Assembly: GCA_945860065.1 (NCBI GenBank)
Contig: CAMAPI010000003.1
Coordinates: 1 to 64,000, forward strand
Direction of reading: 5' to 3'
DNA length: 64,000 nucleotides
From: Chryseobacterium gleum
GTDB taxonomy: Bacteria > Bacteroidota > Bacteroidia > Flavobacteriales_D > Crocinitomicaceae
Shown here: positions 38,261 to 48,067 of the stretch, piece by piece
Layout of the letters: the number at the start of each line of letters is the position of its first letter
Numbering within the stretch: the first letter of the stretch is position 1
Program-made: the position numbers and the translations under genes
The notes under the pieces: model-generated
Database searches by the model: none
The model's input: only the letters and a program-made list of their open reading frames with translations
Told to the model about the DNA's origin: nothing

Positions 38261-38707
38261 TTAGTTCGCTAATCGTTCTTTTACCAAAGAAGCAATTAAT
38301 TTTCCGTCGGCTTTTCCCGCTAATTTTCCACTGAGTATACCCATCACTTTCCCCATATCCTGAGGTCCAGATGCACCAACTGTTTGAATCGCTGCAGCAA
38401 CTTCCGCTCTTACTTCCTCCTCACTCATCATTTTTGGCAAATATGCCTCAATGACTTTCGCTTGGAATAACTCATCATCCGCTAAGTCCTGACGATTTTG
38501 TGCGACATACAAATCATAGGTTTCTACGCGTTGTTTATGTAATTTCATACAAATTTTCATCGCTACTTCTTCACTCACTTCACCATTACCAGAAGTCGCT
38601 TCTAGCAATAATTTGGATTTAATATCTCTCAAAGCCGCTAACTTTTCTTTTTCTCTGGCTAGCATTGCTTTTTTAATATCCTCGTTAATTAATTCAGTAA
38701 ATCCCAT
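38261..38707 (-). CDS. GatB/YqeY domain protein
   Basis: 148 aa; AMLAREKEKLAALRDIKSKLLLE...EAYLPKMMSEEEV...GPQDMGKVMGILSGKLAGKADGKLIASLVKERL. Confidence 0.93.
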   Translation of the reverse strand: MGFTELINEDIKKAMLAREKEKLAALRDIKSKLLLEATSGNGEVSEEVAMKICMKLHKQRVETYDLYVAQNRQDLADDELFQAKVIEAYLPKMMSEEEVRAEVAAAIQTVGASGPQDMGKVMGILSGKLAGKADGKLIASLVKERLAN

Positions 38708-40482
38708 CAGTCTACGTTATCGTGTAAGAAATTATTACTTCGAATGCCAACTTTTCCATCCTCATCTTGCGACAAGCCGAAACGAGAAAAACGTTCTTCA
38801 GTACTCGGCGTTGATTGTTGAATGCTGATGTTTCGACGAACATATGCAGGCTCGTTTTCAAATTCAACGATGCCTTCTGCTTTCTTCAATTTTGCCGTGT
38901 ATTCTTGAATGCGTGATACGCGTTCTTGTGTTTTGCGTTGTTGTTCCTCCGGAGATAGAATGCGTTTTGCCGGCTCCATGCTTAAACGCTCTTCTGCATC
39001 ATCCTCTAACAAGTGACGAACGATTGTTTCCGGTTGCTGTACTTCAGAAACCGATTGAACCGGAGCTTGATAAGATATTTCTTCCTCAACGGATGTAGAA
39101 CTTGCGTCCATCACATCCCAAGTAAAAGCATTGTCATCATTCTCGAAATTTTCAGTTGACGCTTCTACATCGAAAGCAGGCATATCAGCAACAGAAGTAA
39201 TCTCGTCTTCTAATTGATAGGCAATCACTTCGTTCTCGATCGGTTCTTCCAAATCAAAACGCGTTGGCTCATCGATAAGCGTTTCCGTCACATTGCTCGG
39301 AGAAACTAAAGGAGTATAAAAAGAGCTGTGATTTTCCTGTTGCTCTTCTTCTTTCAAGAAAGGCTCTTGATTGATTTCACTTTGGATCGTTGTGTGTTGT
39401 ACAGGGGATTCTAGTGGACTAACAATCTCTTTTCTGTGTTCTTCCTCCAGCGCGACGATCTTGCGCTCTGGAGCTCTCTCAAAACCCGTGATAGGCTTTG
39501 AAGAGAATCCTGTTGCTATTAGCGTGATACAAATCTTATCGCCTAATGTCGAATCATAACCATGTCCCCAAATAACATCTGCTGTAGCTCCAGCAGCATC
39601 TTGGATGTAGTCCGTAATTTCTGTGATTTCGTCCATCATGACTTCTTTATCACCATAGGTAATATTCAGTAACACATAGCTAGCACCATTGATATCATTA
39701 TCATTCAATAAAGGAGAAGTTAATGCTTCCTTCACAGCGACAAGGGCGCGATCTTCACCTTCAGCAAGTGCGCTACCCATAATTGCTTGACCACTGTTAC
39801 GAAGAACGGTATTTACGTCGTTGAAATCAACATTGATTGTTCCTGTCACTGAAATGACTTCCGCAATTCCTTTTGCCGCAACGGTTAATACGTTGTCAGC
39901 ATGCGAGAACGCACTTGAAAGCGACATATTTTTACCAAATTCACGCAAACGCTCATTGTTAATAATTAACAAGGTATCCACGTTTTGACGCATTTTGTCC
40001 AAACCTTCTTCCGCTTGTTGGCGACGTTTTCTTCCCTCGAAATTGAATGGAACTGTTACAATTCCAACCGTGAGGATTCCTAAGTCCTTCGCTACCTGCG
40101 CAATTACTGGTGCGGCACCTGTTCCAGTACCTCCACCCATTCCAGCCGTAACGAATACCATTTTCGTATTTTTCGAAAGGATTTCACGAATTTCTTCGAT
40201 GTTTTCGATTGCGGCATTCATTCCCATTTCAGGAATCATTCCGGCTCCTCTACCTTCCGTTAAATTCGGGCCCAACTGAATTTTATGCGGAACTGGAGAA
40301 ATATCCAAGGCTTGACGATCCGTATTACATACGATAAAATCCACGCCAACAATTCCTTGCAAGAACATGTGATTCACCGCATTCGAACCACCACCTCCAA
40401 CACCAATAACTTTGATGATTGAGTTTGCGTTGCTCTCTGCTTGTGCTCCCATTTTAGGTAAGTCAAATTCCATATCCATCAT
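38707..40482 (-). CDS. ftsZ: Cell division protein FtsZ with long C-terminal linker
   Basis: VIGVGGGGSNAVNHM, GGGTGTGAAPVIA, C-terminal peptide NNFLHDNVD. Confidence 0.97.
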   Translation of the reverse strand: MMDMEFDLPKMGAQAESNANSIIKVIGVGGGGSNAVNHMFLQGIVGVDFIVCNTDRQALDISPVPHKIQLGPNLTEGRGAGMIPEMGMNAAIENIEEIREILSKNTKMVFVTAGMGGGTGTGAAPVIAQVAKDLGILTVGIVTVPFNFEGRKRRQQAEEGLDKMRQNVDTLLIINNERLREFGKNMSLSSAFSHADNVLTVAAKGIAEVISVTGTINVDFNDVNTVLRNSGQAIMGSALAEGEDRALVAVKEALTSPLLNDNDINGASYVLLNITYGDKEVMMDEITEITDYIQDAAGATADVIWGHGYDSTLGDKICITLIATGFSSKPITGFERAPERKIVALEEEHRKEIVSPLESPVQHTTIQSEINQEPFLKEEEQQENHSSFYTPLVSPSNVTETLIDEPTRFDLEEPIENEVIAYQLEDEITSVADMPAFDVEASTENFENDDNAFTWDVMDASSTSVEEEISYQAPVQSVSEVQQPETIVRHLLEDDAEERLSMEPAKRILSPEEQQRKTQERVSRIQEYTAKLKKAEGIVEFENEPAYVRRNISIQQSTPSTEERFSRFGLSQDEDGKVGIRSNNFLHDNVD

Positions 40483-40490
40483 TTTTTCTA

Positions 40491-41843
40491 TTAATCTTTA
40501 TCATCAAAAAATTCACCAACTGATTGTCTAATCTTATCAAAAAATCCACCATCTCTGCGTGGATTAGAGTGTGTTCTTGCCTTTTGGTTTGCCATTGGCG
40601 CTTCTTCATGCTTTGGAATAAAATCCAAACCAGATTTCTCCGCTGCCTCAAATCCTTTCAACACCAAGCCAATTCCTGTGGAGTACATTGGACTTGCCAA
40701 CTTATCTAGGTCATTGGTATTTGCTAAATGTTCTGTTGGATAACCAATTCGTGTATCCAATCCAGTCATGTATTCAAACAATTGTGTTAGGTGCTTCAGT
40801 TGAGCACCACCGCCTGTTACAACGATACCACCAATGATTTTCTTCGAATAACCTGAGTTTTTTATTTCGAAATTCACCAATTCGATGATTTCTTCCATTC
40901 GTGCTTGAATGATACTCGCCAAATTTTTCAAGGTGATTTCTTTCGGTTCGCGTCCACGTAATCCCGGAATACATACCACCTCGTTTTCTTTGCTTTCTGA
41001 AGCCAATGCGCTACCAAATTTAACTTTCAGGGATTCCGCATGACGTTGCATGATGCGACATCCTTCTTTAATGTCTTCTGTGATGACATTTCCGCCAAAT
41101 GGAATGACCGCAGTATGACGAATCAATCCATCTTGAAAAATGGCTACATCTGTTGTTCCACCGCCGATATCGACTAAAACAACACCTGCTTCTTTTTCCT
41201 CGTCACTCAATACAGCTTCTGCTGAAGCAATGGGTTCAAGGATAATTTCTTTAACATTTAATCCAGCGCGGTCAACACAACGCTTGATGTTTTTAATATT
41301 GTTTACTTGTCCCGTAATGATGTGGAAATTCGCCTCTAAACGAACTCCACCCATTCCGATTGGGTCTTTAATTTCTGGTTCATTGTCCACAATGTATTCT
41401 TGTGGAATTACCGTAATGATCTCCTCACCAGGAGTCATCACCAATTGATACATATCGTCAACGAATGCATCGATGTCACTTTGCGTGATTTCACCTTGCG
41501 CATCTCGACGAGTATACATCCCTCTGTGTTGCATACTGCTGATGTGTTGTCCAGCAATTCCTACGTTCACATTTTTTATTTTCAAATCACCTTCCACAGA
41601 TGCTTGGGTCAAATCAACAGCAGACGAGATCGATTGAACCGTGCGTTCGATGTTAGACACCACTCCGCGCATGACTCCAAGGGATTCACTTTTCCCTAAA
41701 GCAATGATTTCAATTTTATTGTGCTCATTTTTACGTCCTACGAAACAAGCAATTTTAGTCGTCCCAATATCGAGGCCAACAACAATCTTGCTACGCTTCA
41801 CTTCGCTAGTTGGCTCTTTTTCTACAAACGATTTGTCCTTCAT
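40491..41843 (-). CDS. ftsA: Cell division protein FtsA
   Basis: VVGLDIGTTKIACFVG...VLVDIGGGTTDVAIF...GGIVVTGGGAQL. Confidence 0.96.
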   Translation of the reverse strand: MKDKSFVEKEPTSEVKRSKIVVGLDIGTTKIACFVGRKNEHNKIEIIALGKSESLGVMRGVVSNIERTVQSISSAVDLTQASVEGDLKIKNVNVGIAGQHISSMQHRGMYTRRDAQGEITQSDIDAFVDDMYQLVMTPGEEIITVIPQEYIVDNEPEIKDPIGMGGVRLEANFHIITGQVNNIKNIKRCVDRAGLNVKEIILEPIASAEAVLSDEEKEAGVVLVDIGGGTTDVAIFQDGLIRHTAVIPFGGNVITEDIKEGCRIMQRHAESLKVKFGSALASESKENEVVCIPGLRGREPKEITLKNLASIIQARMEEIIELVNFEIKNSGYSKKIIGGIVVTGGGAQLKHLTQLFEYMTGLDTRIGYPTEHLANTNDLDKLASPMYSTGIGLVLKGFEAAEKSGLDFIPKHEEAPMANQKARTHSNPRRDGGFFDKIRQSVGEFFDDKD

Positions 41844-42603
41844 ATTTCACACTTATTTCGCTATACTTATTCCACCCTTCATAGGGCATTGCTTCTCTGT
41901 AAAAATCTAATAATCGGCCAAATTTATCATTCACATCTTCATCCGAATTGGCTGTTCCGATATTTATTTTCTGATCACCTACAATGGGAATTAGTACAAA
42001 ATCACCGTTCTTTTCGCGGTAAACTTGACCAATCAATTTATGTAAAATTGGATCCTTACAAACATAATTTGAAATTCGATAGATATCATCTAAATTTCGA
42101 ATACTTTTCAAGGAATCGTTGTTAATAATTTTAAAGATTGAATTCGGCGAAAATCGATCCTTAATCATCCCGGAAAACACGAGTACACGTGCGGTATGCA
42201 GACTCGATCGATTCATTAAAAACCCATCCTCATCTAGGTAAAAACTTTGTCCAGATTTATTGAAGATTCGCGCGATGGGTTTTCGAAGGTTTAGCTGTAT
42301 ATCCCACTCATTTCCAATACGTTTGAAAACCTTCACATTTTTAACTTCTGGCATGCATGATATCACGAATTCAATTTTTCGAATATTTAAGTTTCCAACA
42401 CGATCATTTTCCTGAATCAAGCGATGAAGTTTCAGGCGGTCAATAAGCTCAGGTTCGGTTAAAAAAGCATCTCCATCAACGTGAATAGAAATTTTAGGAT
42501 TATTGTACTTCTTTTTGCTTTCCTCCTGGTTCGCGATGAACAAAATGGCGCTCACGCCAGCAGCTAGCAAAATCCACAAACTAATTTTCATCCAATTTTT
42601 CAT
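41806..42603 (-). CDS. ftsQ: Cell division protein FtsQ/DivIB
   Basis: Single N-terminal TM, position between murC and ftsA, POTRA-like sequence. Confidence 0.85.
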   Translation of the reverse strand: MKNWMKISLWILLAAGVSAILFIANQEESKKKYNNPKISIHVDGDAFLTEPELIDRLKLHRLIQENDRVGNLNIRKIEFVISCMPEVKNVKVFKRIGNEWDIQLNLRKPIARIFNKSGQSFYLDEDGFLMNRSSLHTARVLVFSGMIKDRFSPNSIFKIINNDSLKSIRNLDDIYRISNYVCKDPILHKLIGQVYREKNGDFVLIPIVGDQKINIGTANSDEDVNDKFGRLLDFYREAMPYEGWNKYSEISVKYEGQIVCRKRAN

Positions 42604-42604
42604 G

Positions 42605-43981
42605 TCAATCAGTTAGGTTTATGGTTAACAATTCTTTCAATGATGCCACAATACGGTCTATATCTCCTGCGCCAATTGTCAATAAAATACCTTCCGAAAA
42701 ATTGCTCAAGTACGGTAAGACTTCGCTTGGTTTTTTAATGGACTTTTGATTGTTTTTACATTTATCAAGTAGCCAATCGCTAGAAATTCCATGAATGGGT
42801 TCCTCACGTGCAGGGTAAATCGGTAACAGAATCAATTCATCTAACTCAGAAAGTTCTTGTGCGAAATCTTCGACAAAGTCTTTGGTTCTCGAAAAGAGGT
42901 GGGGTTGAAAAATTCCAGTAATTTTTTTTCCAGGATACAACAGTCTAATGGAGCTGACAAGTGCTTTGATTTCTTGAGGATGGTGCGCATAATCATCCAC
43001 ATATACCAATTTTTCGCTTCGAATGATGTATTCAAATCTTCGTTTTACACCAAGAAAATGCTTGAGTCCTGTACGAATTTGTCCTTCATCCATTCCCAAT
43101 TCATGCAATAGCCCAACACAAGCCAGGGCGTTTTCTGCATTATGGATTCCCGGCAATCCAAATTGAACATCTAGCCACCAACTGTTTTTTAGGCGTATAT
43201 CCCCACACAAGAATCCATTTTTCCAATTTAAATTGGATACGGAATAATCTGCGCTTTCTGAATCCACTGCATACGTCAAGGAGCTTCCTAAAGTTGGTAA
43301 ATGGAGTCCTTCTTTTTGCAGACAAATTCCTTTTGGATCCAACTTCATCGCAAATTGACGAAATCCTTCTTTGAACTGTTCTGCTGTTCCGTAAATATCC
43401 AGGTGATCTGGGTCCGCAGAAGTAATAATCGAAGCGAAGGGTGACAAATAAAGAAAAGAACGGTCAAATTCGTCAGCTTCAATAACTGTATATGGGCTAT
43501 CGTTGTCGAGTACTAAATTGGATTGAAAATTCGTGGCAATTCCACCAAGAAAAGCATTACACTTCCAACTGGATTGATCCAATATAAAAGCCAACATGGA
43601 ACTCGTTGTGGTTTTGCCATGCGTTCCGGCAACACAAAGTCCCTTTGATTGTCGCGTTAACATCCCCAGAACTTCTGCTCTCTTCAATAAGGTAAAACCA
43701 ACTCGTATAAAAAAGTTCATTTCCTCCAGCTGTTTGATGGCTGGCGTGTAAATAACAAGTGTATTGCTTTTATCCGTAAATGCTTCAGGAAGTTGTTCAC
43801 CTAAATCATCAAAATGAATCTCACACCCTTCTTCCTCGAGTTGCTTCGTTAAAGGTGAGGGAGTTTTGTCATATCCTCCAACTTTAATTCCATTCTGCTT
43901 AAAATAGCGTGCCAATGCTGACATGCCAATGCCTCCAATGCCGATAAAATATACCTGTTTATATTGTTCGAATTGTTGCAT
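42605..43981 (-). CDS. murC: UDP-N-acetylmuramate--L-alanine ligase
   Basis: VYFIGIGGIGMSALARYF...VAGTHGKTTTSSML...YVDDYAHHPQEIKA. Confidence 0.97.
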   Translation of the reverse strand: MQQFEQYKQVYFIGIGGIGMSALARYFKQNGIKVGGYDKTPSPLTKQLEEEGCEIHFDDLGEQLPEAFTDKSNTLVIYTPAIKQLEEMNFFIRVGFTLLKRAEVLGMLTRQSKGLCVAGTHGKTTTSSMLAFILDQSSWKCNAFLGGIATNFQSNLVLDNDSPYTVIEADEFDRSFLYLSPFASIITSADPDHLDIYGTAEQFKEGFRQFAMKLDPKGICLQKEGLHLPTLGSSLTYAVDSESADYSVSNLNWKNGFLCGDIRLKNSWWLDVQFGLPGIHNAENALACVGLLHELGMDEGQIRTGLKHFLGVKRRFEYIIRSEKLVYVDDYAHHPQEIKALVSSIRLLYPGKKITGIFQPHLFSRTKDFVEDFAQELSELDELILLPIYPAREEPIHGISSDWLLDKCKNNQKSIKKPSEVLPYLSNFSEGILLTIGAGDIDRIVASLKELLTINLTD

Positions 43982-43985
43982 TTGT

Positions 43986-45083
43986 TTAGATAATTGATTC
44001 ACAAGCATCGACTATTTCAATGCAGGCATTTGGTTTTGCTAATAATCCAATTGATTTGCTTAACTGTTCGCACAATTGCGCATTGTTCAGCAAGTCTATT
44101 GTTGTTGGAATAAGTGTTTCTTTGGATTGATCGTCACGGACTAAAATCGCCGCATCTTGACGAACGAGTGCCATAGCATTTTTCGTTTGATGATCCTCAG
44201 CAACATTTGGTGAGGGAACCAAGACACATGGTTTACCGATTAATGTGAGTTCTGAAACGGACAATGCGCCAGCACGGGAAATGATGACATCCGCAGCAGC
44301 ATATGCTAAATCCATACGTTGAATAAAGGCATGAACTTGAATGTTTGATTTCCAAGAATCATTGAACTGTGTCTCAATTTGACTTAAATAATTCTTACCG
44401 CATTGCCAGATGATTTGAACATGAGCAGAACAAAGTAAGGACGCATGATGTAACACGCTTTCATTGAGGGTTCGGGCTCCCAAACTTCCACCAATAACAA
44501 GAATGGTCTTTTTTGAAGGATCTAACTGAAAGAAGGTATCCGCCTTGGCTTTGAGTTCCCCTACTCTAGATACCAAATTTCTGACTGGATTACCCGTATG
44601 TATGATTTTCGAAGTGGGGAAATATTGATCCATACTGCTATACGCTGTGCATATTTTTACTGCTTTTTTGGCAAGGATTTGATTGGTTTTTCCTGGAAAG
44701 GAATTTTGTTCTTGGATGAGTGTCGGAAATCCTAACATATTGGCCATTTGCAAGGTTGGACCACTTGCGTAACCACCTACACCAATGACTAATTGGGGGT
44801 TAAAGTTTTTGACTATTGATCGCGCCTTCCATAAACTTTGAAGGATTTTGAACGGTAATATAAAATTAGAAAACGTTAATTTGCGTTGGAAACCAGCGAT
44901 AGGTAATCCTATAATTTCGTAACCTGCTTGAGGTACTTTTTCCATTTCCATTTTCCCAATCGCTCCTACAAAAAGTATGTCCGCAGTTGGATTTCTTCGT
45001 TTGATTTCATCGGCAATCGCCACGGCAGGAAAAATATGTCCTCCTGTTCCACCACCCGAAATAATTACACGTTGAATACTCAT
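43986..45083 (-). CDS. murG: UDP-N-acetylglucosamine--N-acetylmuramyl-(pentapeptide) pyrophosphoryl-undecaprenol transferase
   Basis: VIISGGGTGGHIFPAVAIADEI...GVGGYASGPTL...QEQNSFPGKTN. Confidence 0.97.
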   Translation of the reverse strand: MSIQRVIISGGGTGGHIFPAVAIADEIKRRNPTADILFVGAIGKMEMEKVPQAGYEIIGLPIAGFQRKLTFSNFILPFKILQSLWKARSIVKNFNPQLVIGVGGYASGPTLQMANMLGFPTLIQEQNSFPGKTNQILAKKAVKICTAYSSMDQYFPTSKIIHTGNPVRNLVSRVGELKAKADTFFQLDPSKKTILVIGGSLGARTLNESVLHHASLLCSAHVQIIWQCGKNYLSQIETQFNDSWKSNIQVHAFIQRMDLAYAAADVIISRAGALSVSELTLIGKPCVLVPSPNVAEDHQTKNAMALVRQDAAILVRDDQSKETLIPTTIDLLNNAQLCEQLSKSIGLLAKPNACIEIVDACESII

Positions 45084-45093
45084 CATTCCATTT

Positions 45094-46269
45094 TTATACT
45101 TGCTCAAAGGAAGCTTCGTCTTTTTCTTTTTCTAAGTCTTTTGCAATTGCTTGAATTACGCCAATAGAAACACAAGCCATGATTAATGCTGATCCTCCCA
45201 TTGCCAAAAAGGGCATGTTTTGTCCGGTTACTGGGAAAACACCTGTACATACGAGCATATTGATGCTTGCTTGTGTCAATAGGTGAATTCCAATTCCCAA
45301 GGAAACATAGGATTGAAATAGATCAGTTGTTTTGAGGGCAATTTTGATGATTCTGTATAACAGAATTAAATACAATAGGGCTAAAAATGCGGCCATTAAA
45401 AATCCGAATTCTTCTACAAATGTTGCATAATAGAAATCCGCATACGCTTCTGGCAAGTACTCTTTCAATTTTCCATCACCGACACCTTGTCCAAACAAGG
45501 AACCCACATGTATGGCCAATTGTGCATTTTTTGCTTGAGCATTCGCCTGAGCGGTTTTAATGTCTTGGGAATCACTTTCCATTCGATTCGTTAAGCGATT
45601 CTTCCATGTATCGTAACGCGGAAGGAGTCCAACAGCTGGAAAAGCCAAATGAAACATCACCGCTAATGTTGCCAGTGCAATTCCGATACCGGCCATTGTA
45701 AATAATTTCCCCCACGGAACTCGTCCAATATATAATAATGCCATGCACAACAAGAACAACATAGCTGCGGTGGAGAAATTGTCAGATACGATCAAGGTAC
45801 AGATTACGCCAATGGGAATCATCAAGGGTAGAATTCCTTCTTTCCAACTCGTTAACTTATCTTTCTTTTTGACTAATATTCGACTGACATAAATGATGAG
45901 GGCCAATTTGGCAAAATCAGAAGATTGAAACGTTAACTTGACAAATGGGATGCGAATCCAACGTCCAGCACCATTGACTTCGGTTGCAAAGAACAAGGTA
46001 AAGAGAAGCAAGGCAATGGCAAGGTAATAGGAGAACTTTGCCAATTGACTAATGTATTTTGAGTTCACGCGATGGATAGCAAACATGGAAGTGAATCCAA
46101 TTACGACGTAAATGAAGTGTTTAAATAAATATTGAAAAGGTGAACCACCCTCTATTTTTACCAAAATTGGAACAAAACTATAAACCGTAACGAGGGAGAA
46201 AGACATCATGAGGATGGTAATTATCCAAATGACAGGATCGCCTTTTAAGTATTTTAAGTATTCTCTCAT
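45094..46269 (-). CDS. ftsW: SEDS-family peptidoglycan glycosyltransferase FtsW
   Basis: Polytopic; GQGVGDGKLKEYLPEAYADFYYATFVEEFGF; VTGQNMPFLAMGGSAL. Confidence 0.95.
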   Translation of the reverse strand: MREYLKYLKGDPVIWIITILMMSFSLVTVYSFVPILVKIEGGSPFQYLFKHFIYVVIGFTSMFAIHRVNSKYISQLAKFSYYLAIALLLFTLFFATEVNGAGRWIRIPFVKLTFQSSDFAKLALIIYVSRILVKKKDKLTSWKEGILPLMIPIGVICTLIVSDNFSTAAMLFLLCMALLYIGRVPWGKLFTMAGIGIALATLAVMFHLAFPAVGLLPRYDTWKNRLTNRMESDSQDIKTAQANAQAKNAQLAIHVGSLFGQGVGDGKLKEYLPEAYADFYYATFVEEFGFLMAAFLALLYLILLYRIIKIALKTTDLFQSYVSLGIGIHLLTQASINMLVCTGVFPVTGQNMPFLAMGGSALIMACVSIGVIQAIAKDLEKEKDEASFEQV

Positions 46270-46706
46270 AACAATTGTACCAAATTGAGGTAAGCAGCAA
46301 TTTTAAGGGAAACATATTCACTATCGTTCTCTGTACAAGTAAATAGCAAAGTCCCAGTTGATTTTATTTCTGACATTAATCCGTTCAACACATCTTGGAT
46401 ATCCTCAAACTCGTTTTCCAACATAAAACCAGTGCGATTTTCTCCAAAGGAAAAGATGCTTTGAAACGTATGGATTAGTTCCGGATTAGAGCTTAATACG
46501 GCCTCAATTTCCGCAGGATTCCCGACCCAAAAAATCTTGGTTGGAATTGCCTGGATAAAATTAATTAAGGCATTTTGTTCCGGCTGCATCCACGTAAACA
46601 CATCGAATCCTTTCAGTTTTCCATGAGCACGAATGCTAGTTCCCTGTGCTTCGCGCAGAGAATTATCTATGGAATATGTTTCGTTATGAATGCGTTTATC
46701 TTGCAT
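46266..46706 (-). CDS. Uncharacterised protein inside the dcw cluster, between murD and ftsW
   Basis: 146 aa ORF overlapping ftsW by 4 nt and starting just after murD, same strand and operon. Confidence 0.75.
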   Translation of the reverse strand: MQDKRIHNETYSIDNSLREAQGTSIRAHGKLKGFDVFTWMQPEQNALINFIQAIPTKIFWVGNPAEIEAVLSSNPELIHTFQSIFSFGENRTGFMLENEFEDIQDVLNGLMSEIKSTGTLLFTCTENDSEYVSLKIAAYLNLVQLL

Positions 46707-46721
46707 TTTGAATGGGACTAA

Positions 46722-48065
46722 TTATAACATTCGGACAGCTCGTTTAAACTGATTTCCTCTATCCTCATAGTTGTCAAACAAATCGAAACTTGCACAAGCA
46801 GGGGAAAGAAGAACTATTTCATCTTTTTGCGCAAGTCTGTAACCGTATGCGACCGCTTCCATGGCAGATTTAGCCTCTACAATAGTTTCTACAATTCCAG
46901 TAAATGCATCGATAATTTTTTGATTATCTTCTCCTAAACAAATAATTGCTTTTACTTTTTCACGGACAAGTGCTGTTAATTCAGAATAGTCATTTCCTTT
47001 GTCTACACCACCAACAATCCACACTGTTGGACTTTCCATGCTTTCTAGAGCAAACCAAGCAGAATTGATGTTTGTTGCTTTCGAATCATTGATGAATTCA
47101 ATTCCGTTTACCTTGGCAACGAATTCAAGTCGGTGTTCCACATTAGTGAAGTCCTCAAAACTTTCACGTACAATATCCTTACGGATTTCAACTAGTCTTG
47201 CAGCGATCCCTGCGGCAAGTGCGTTTTGGGTATTGTGTTTACCCTTTAAAGCTAATTCGTGTATTGACATGGTAAATTGTTGGTTTATATTGATTATTAG
47301 TTGTTTGTCTTTTGCATAACCACCCTGACTTTGTTCTTCTTTCAAGGAGAAAGGAGCCAAATTTACTTGGGGATTTCTTTTTTTCATTTCTGTGGAAATA
47401 ATAGGGTCATCAGCGTTAAAAATGAACCAATCATTGCGTGTTTGATTTTGTAAAATGCGGAATTTTGAATCAACATAATTCTGCATTTGATCATCGTAGC
47501 GATCTAGATGATCTGGGGTAATGTTTGTTAGGATGGAAACATGTGCATGGAAATCGTACATGTCATCCAATTGAAAAGAACTCAGTTCAATCACATACCA
47601 TTCGTGGTCACCTTCTGCCACTTGTTTCGCGAAACTGTAGCCAACATTCCCCGCCAATCCGACATCAAATCCGGCTTTTTTGAGGATGTGATGCGTCAGC
47701 ATCGCTGTTGTGGTCTTGCCATTACTTCCCGTAATACAAATGGTTTTTCCGGTGGAATAATATCCGCCAAATTCGATTTCCGAAATAACCTTAATTCCTT
47801 TCTCACGAATGGCGGTCATAACTGGCGTTTTTTCCGGTATTCCCGGAGATTTTATGATTAAATCCGCGTTTAAGATCCGGTCTATGGAATGCTGTCCATG
47901 CTCCCATTCAATCCCAAGTTCAGTAAGTTCGTCTTGGAAAACTTTTTTAATTTGTGATTTGTCCGAAATAAAAACGAGGCCTCCTTTTTGAACAGCCAAC
48001 ATAGCTGCGCCAACACCGGATTCACCAGCGCCGAGAATGACGATATTTTTATTCGAATAATTCAT
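46722..48065 (-). CDS. murD: UDP-N-acetylmuramoylalanine--D-glutamate ligase
   Basis: VILGAGESGVGAAMLA...ITGSNGKTTTAML...NDSKATNINSAWFALESM...LLSPACASFDLFDNYEDRGNQFK. Confidence 0.97.
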   Translation of the reverse strand: MNYSNKNIVILGAGESGVGAAMLAVQKGGLVFISDKSQIKKVFQDELTELGIEWEHGQHSIDRILNADLIIKSPGIPEKTPVMTAIREKGIKVISEIEFGGYYSTGKTICITGSNGKTTTAMLTHHILKKAGFDVGLAGNVGYSFAKQVAEGDHEWYVIELSSFQLDDMYDFHAHVSILTNITPDHLDRYDDQMQNYVDSKFRILQNQTRNDWFIFNADDPIISTEMKKRNPQVNLAPFSLKEEQSQGGYAKDKQLIININQQFTMSIHELALKGKHNTQNALAAGIAARLVEIRKDIVRESFEDFTNVEHRLEFVAKVNGIEFINDSKATNINSAWFALESMESPTVWIVGGVDKGNDYSELTALVREKVKAIICLGEDNQKIIDAFTGIVETIVEAKSAMEAVAYGYRLAQKDEIVLLSPACASFDLFDNYEDRGNQFKRAVRML

Positions 48066-48067
48066 GA

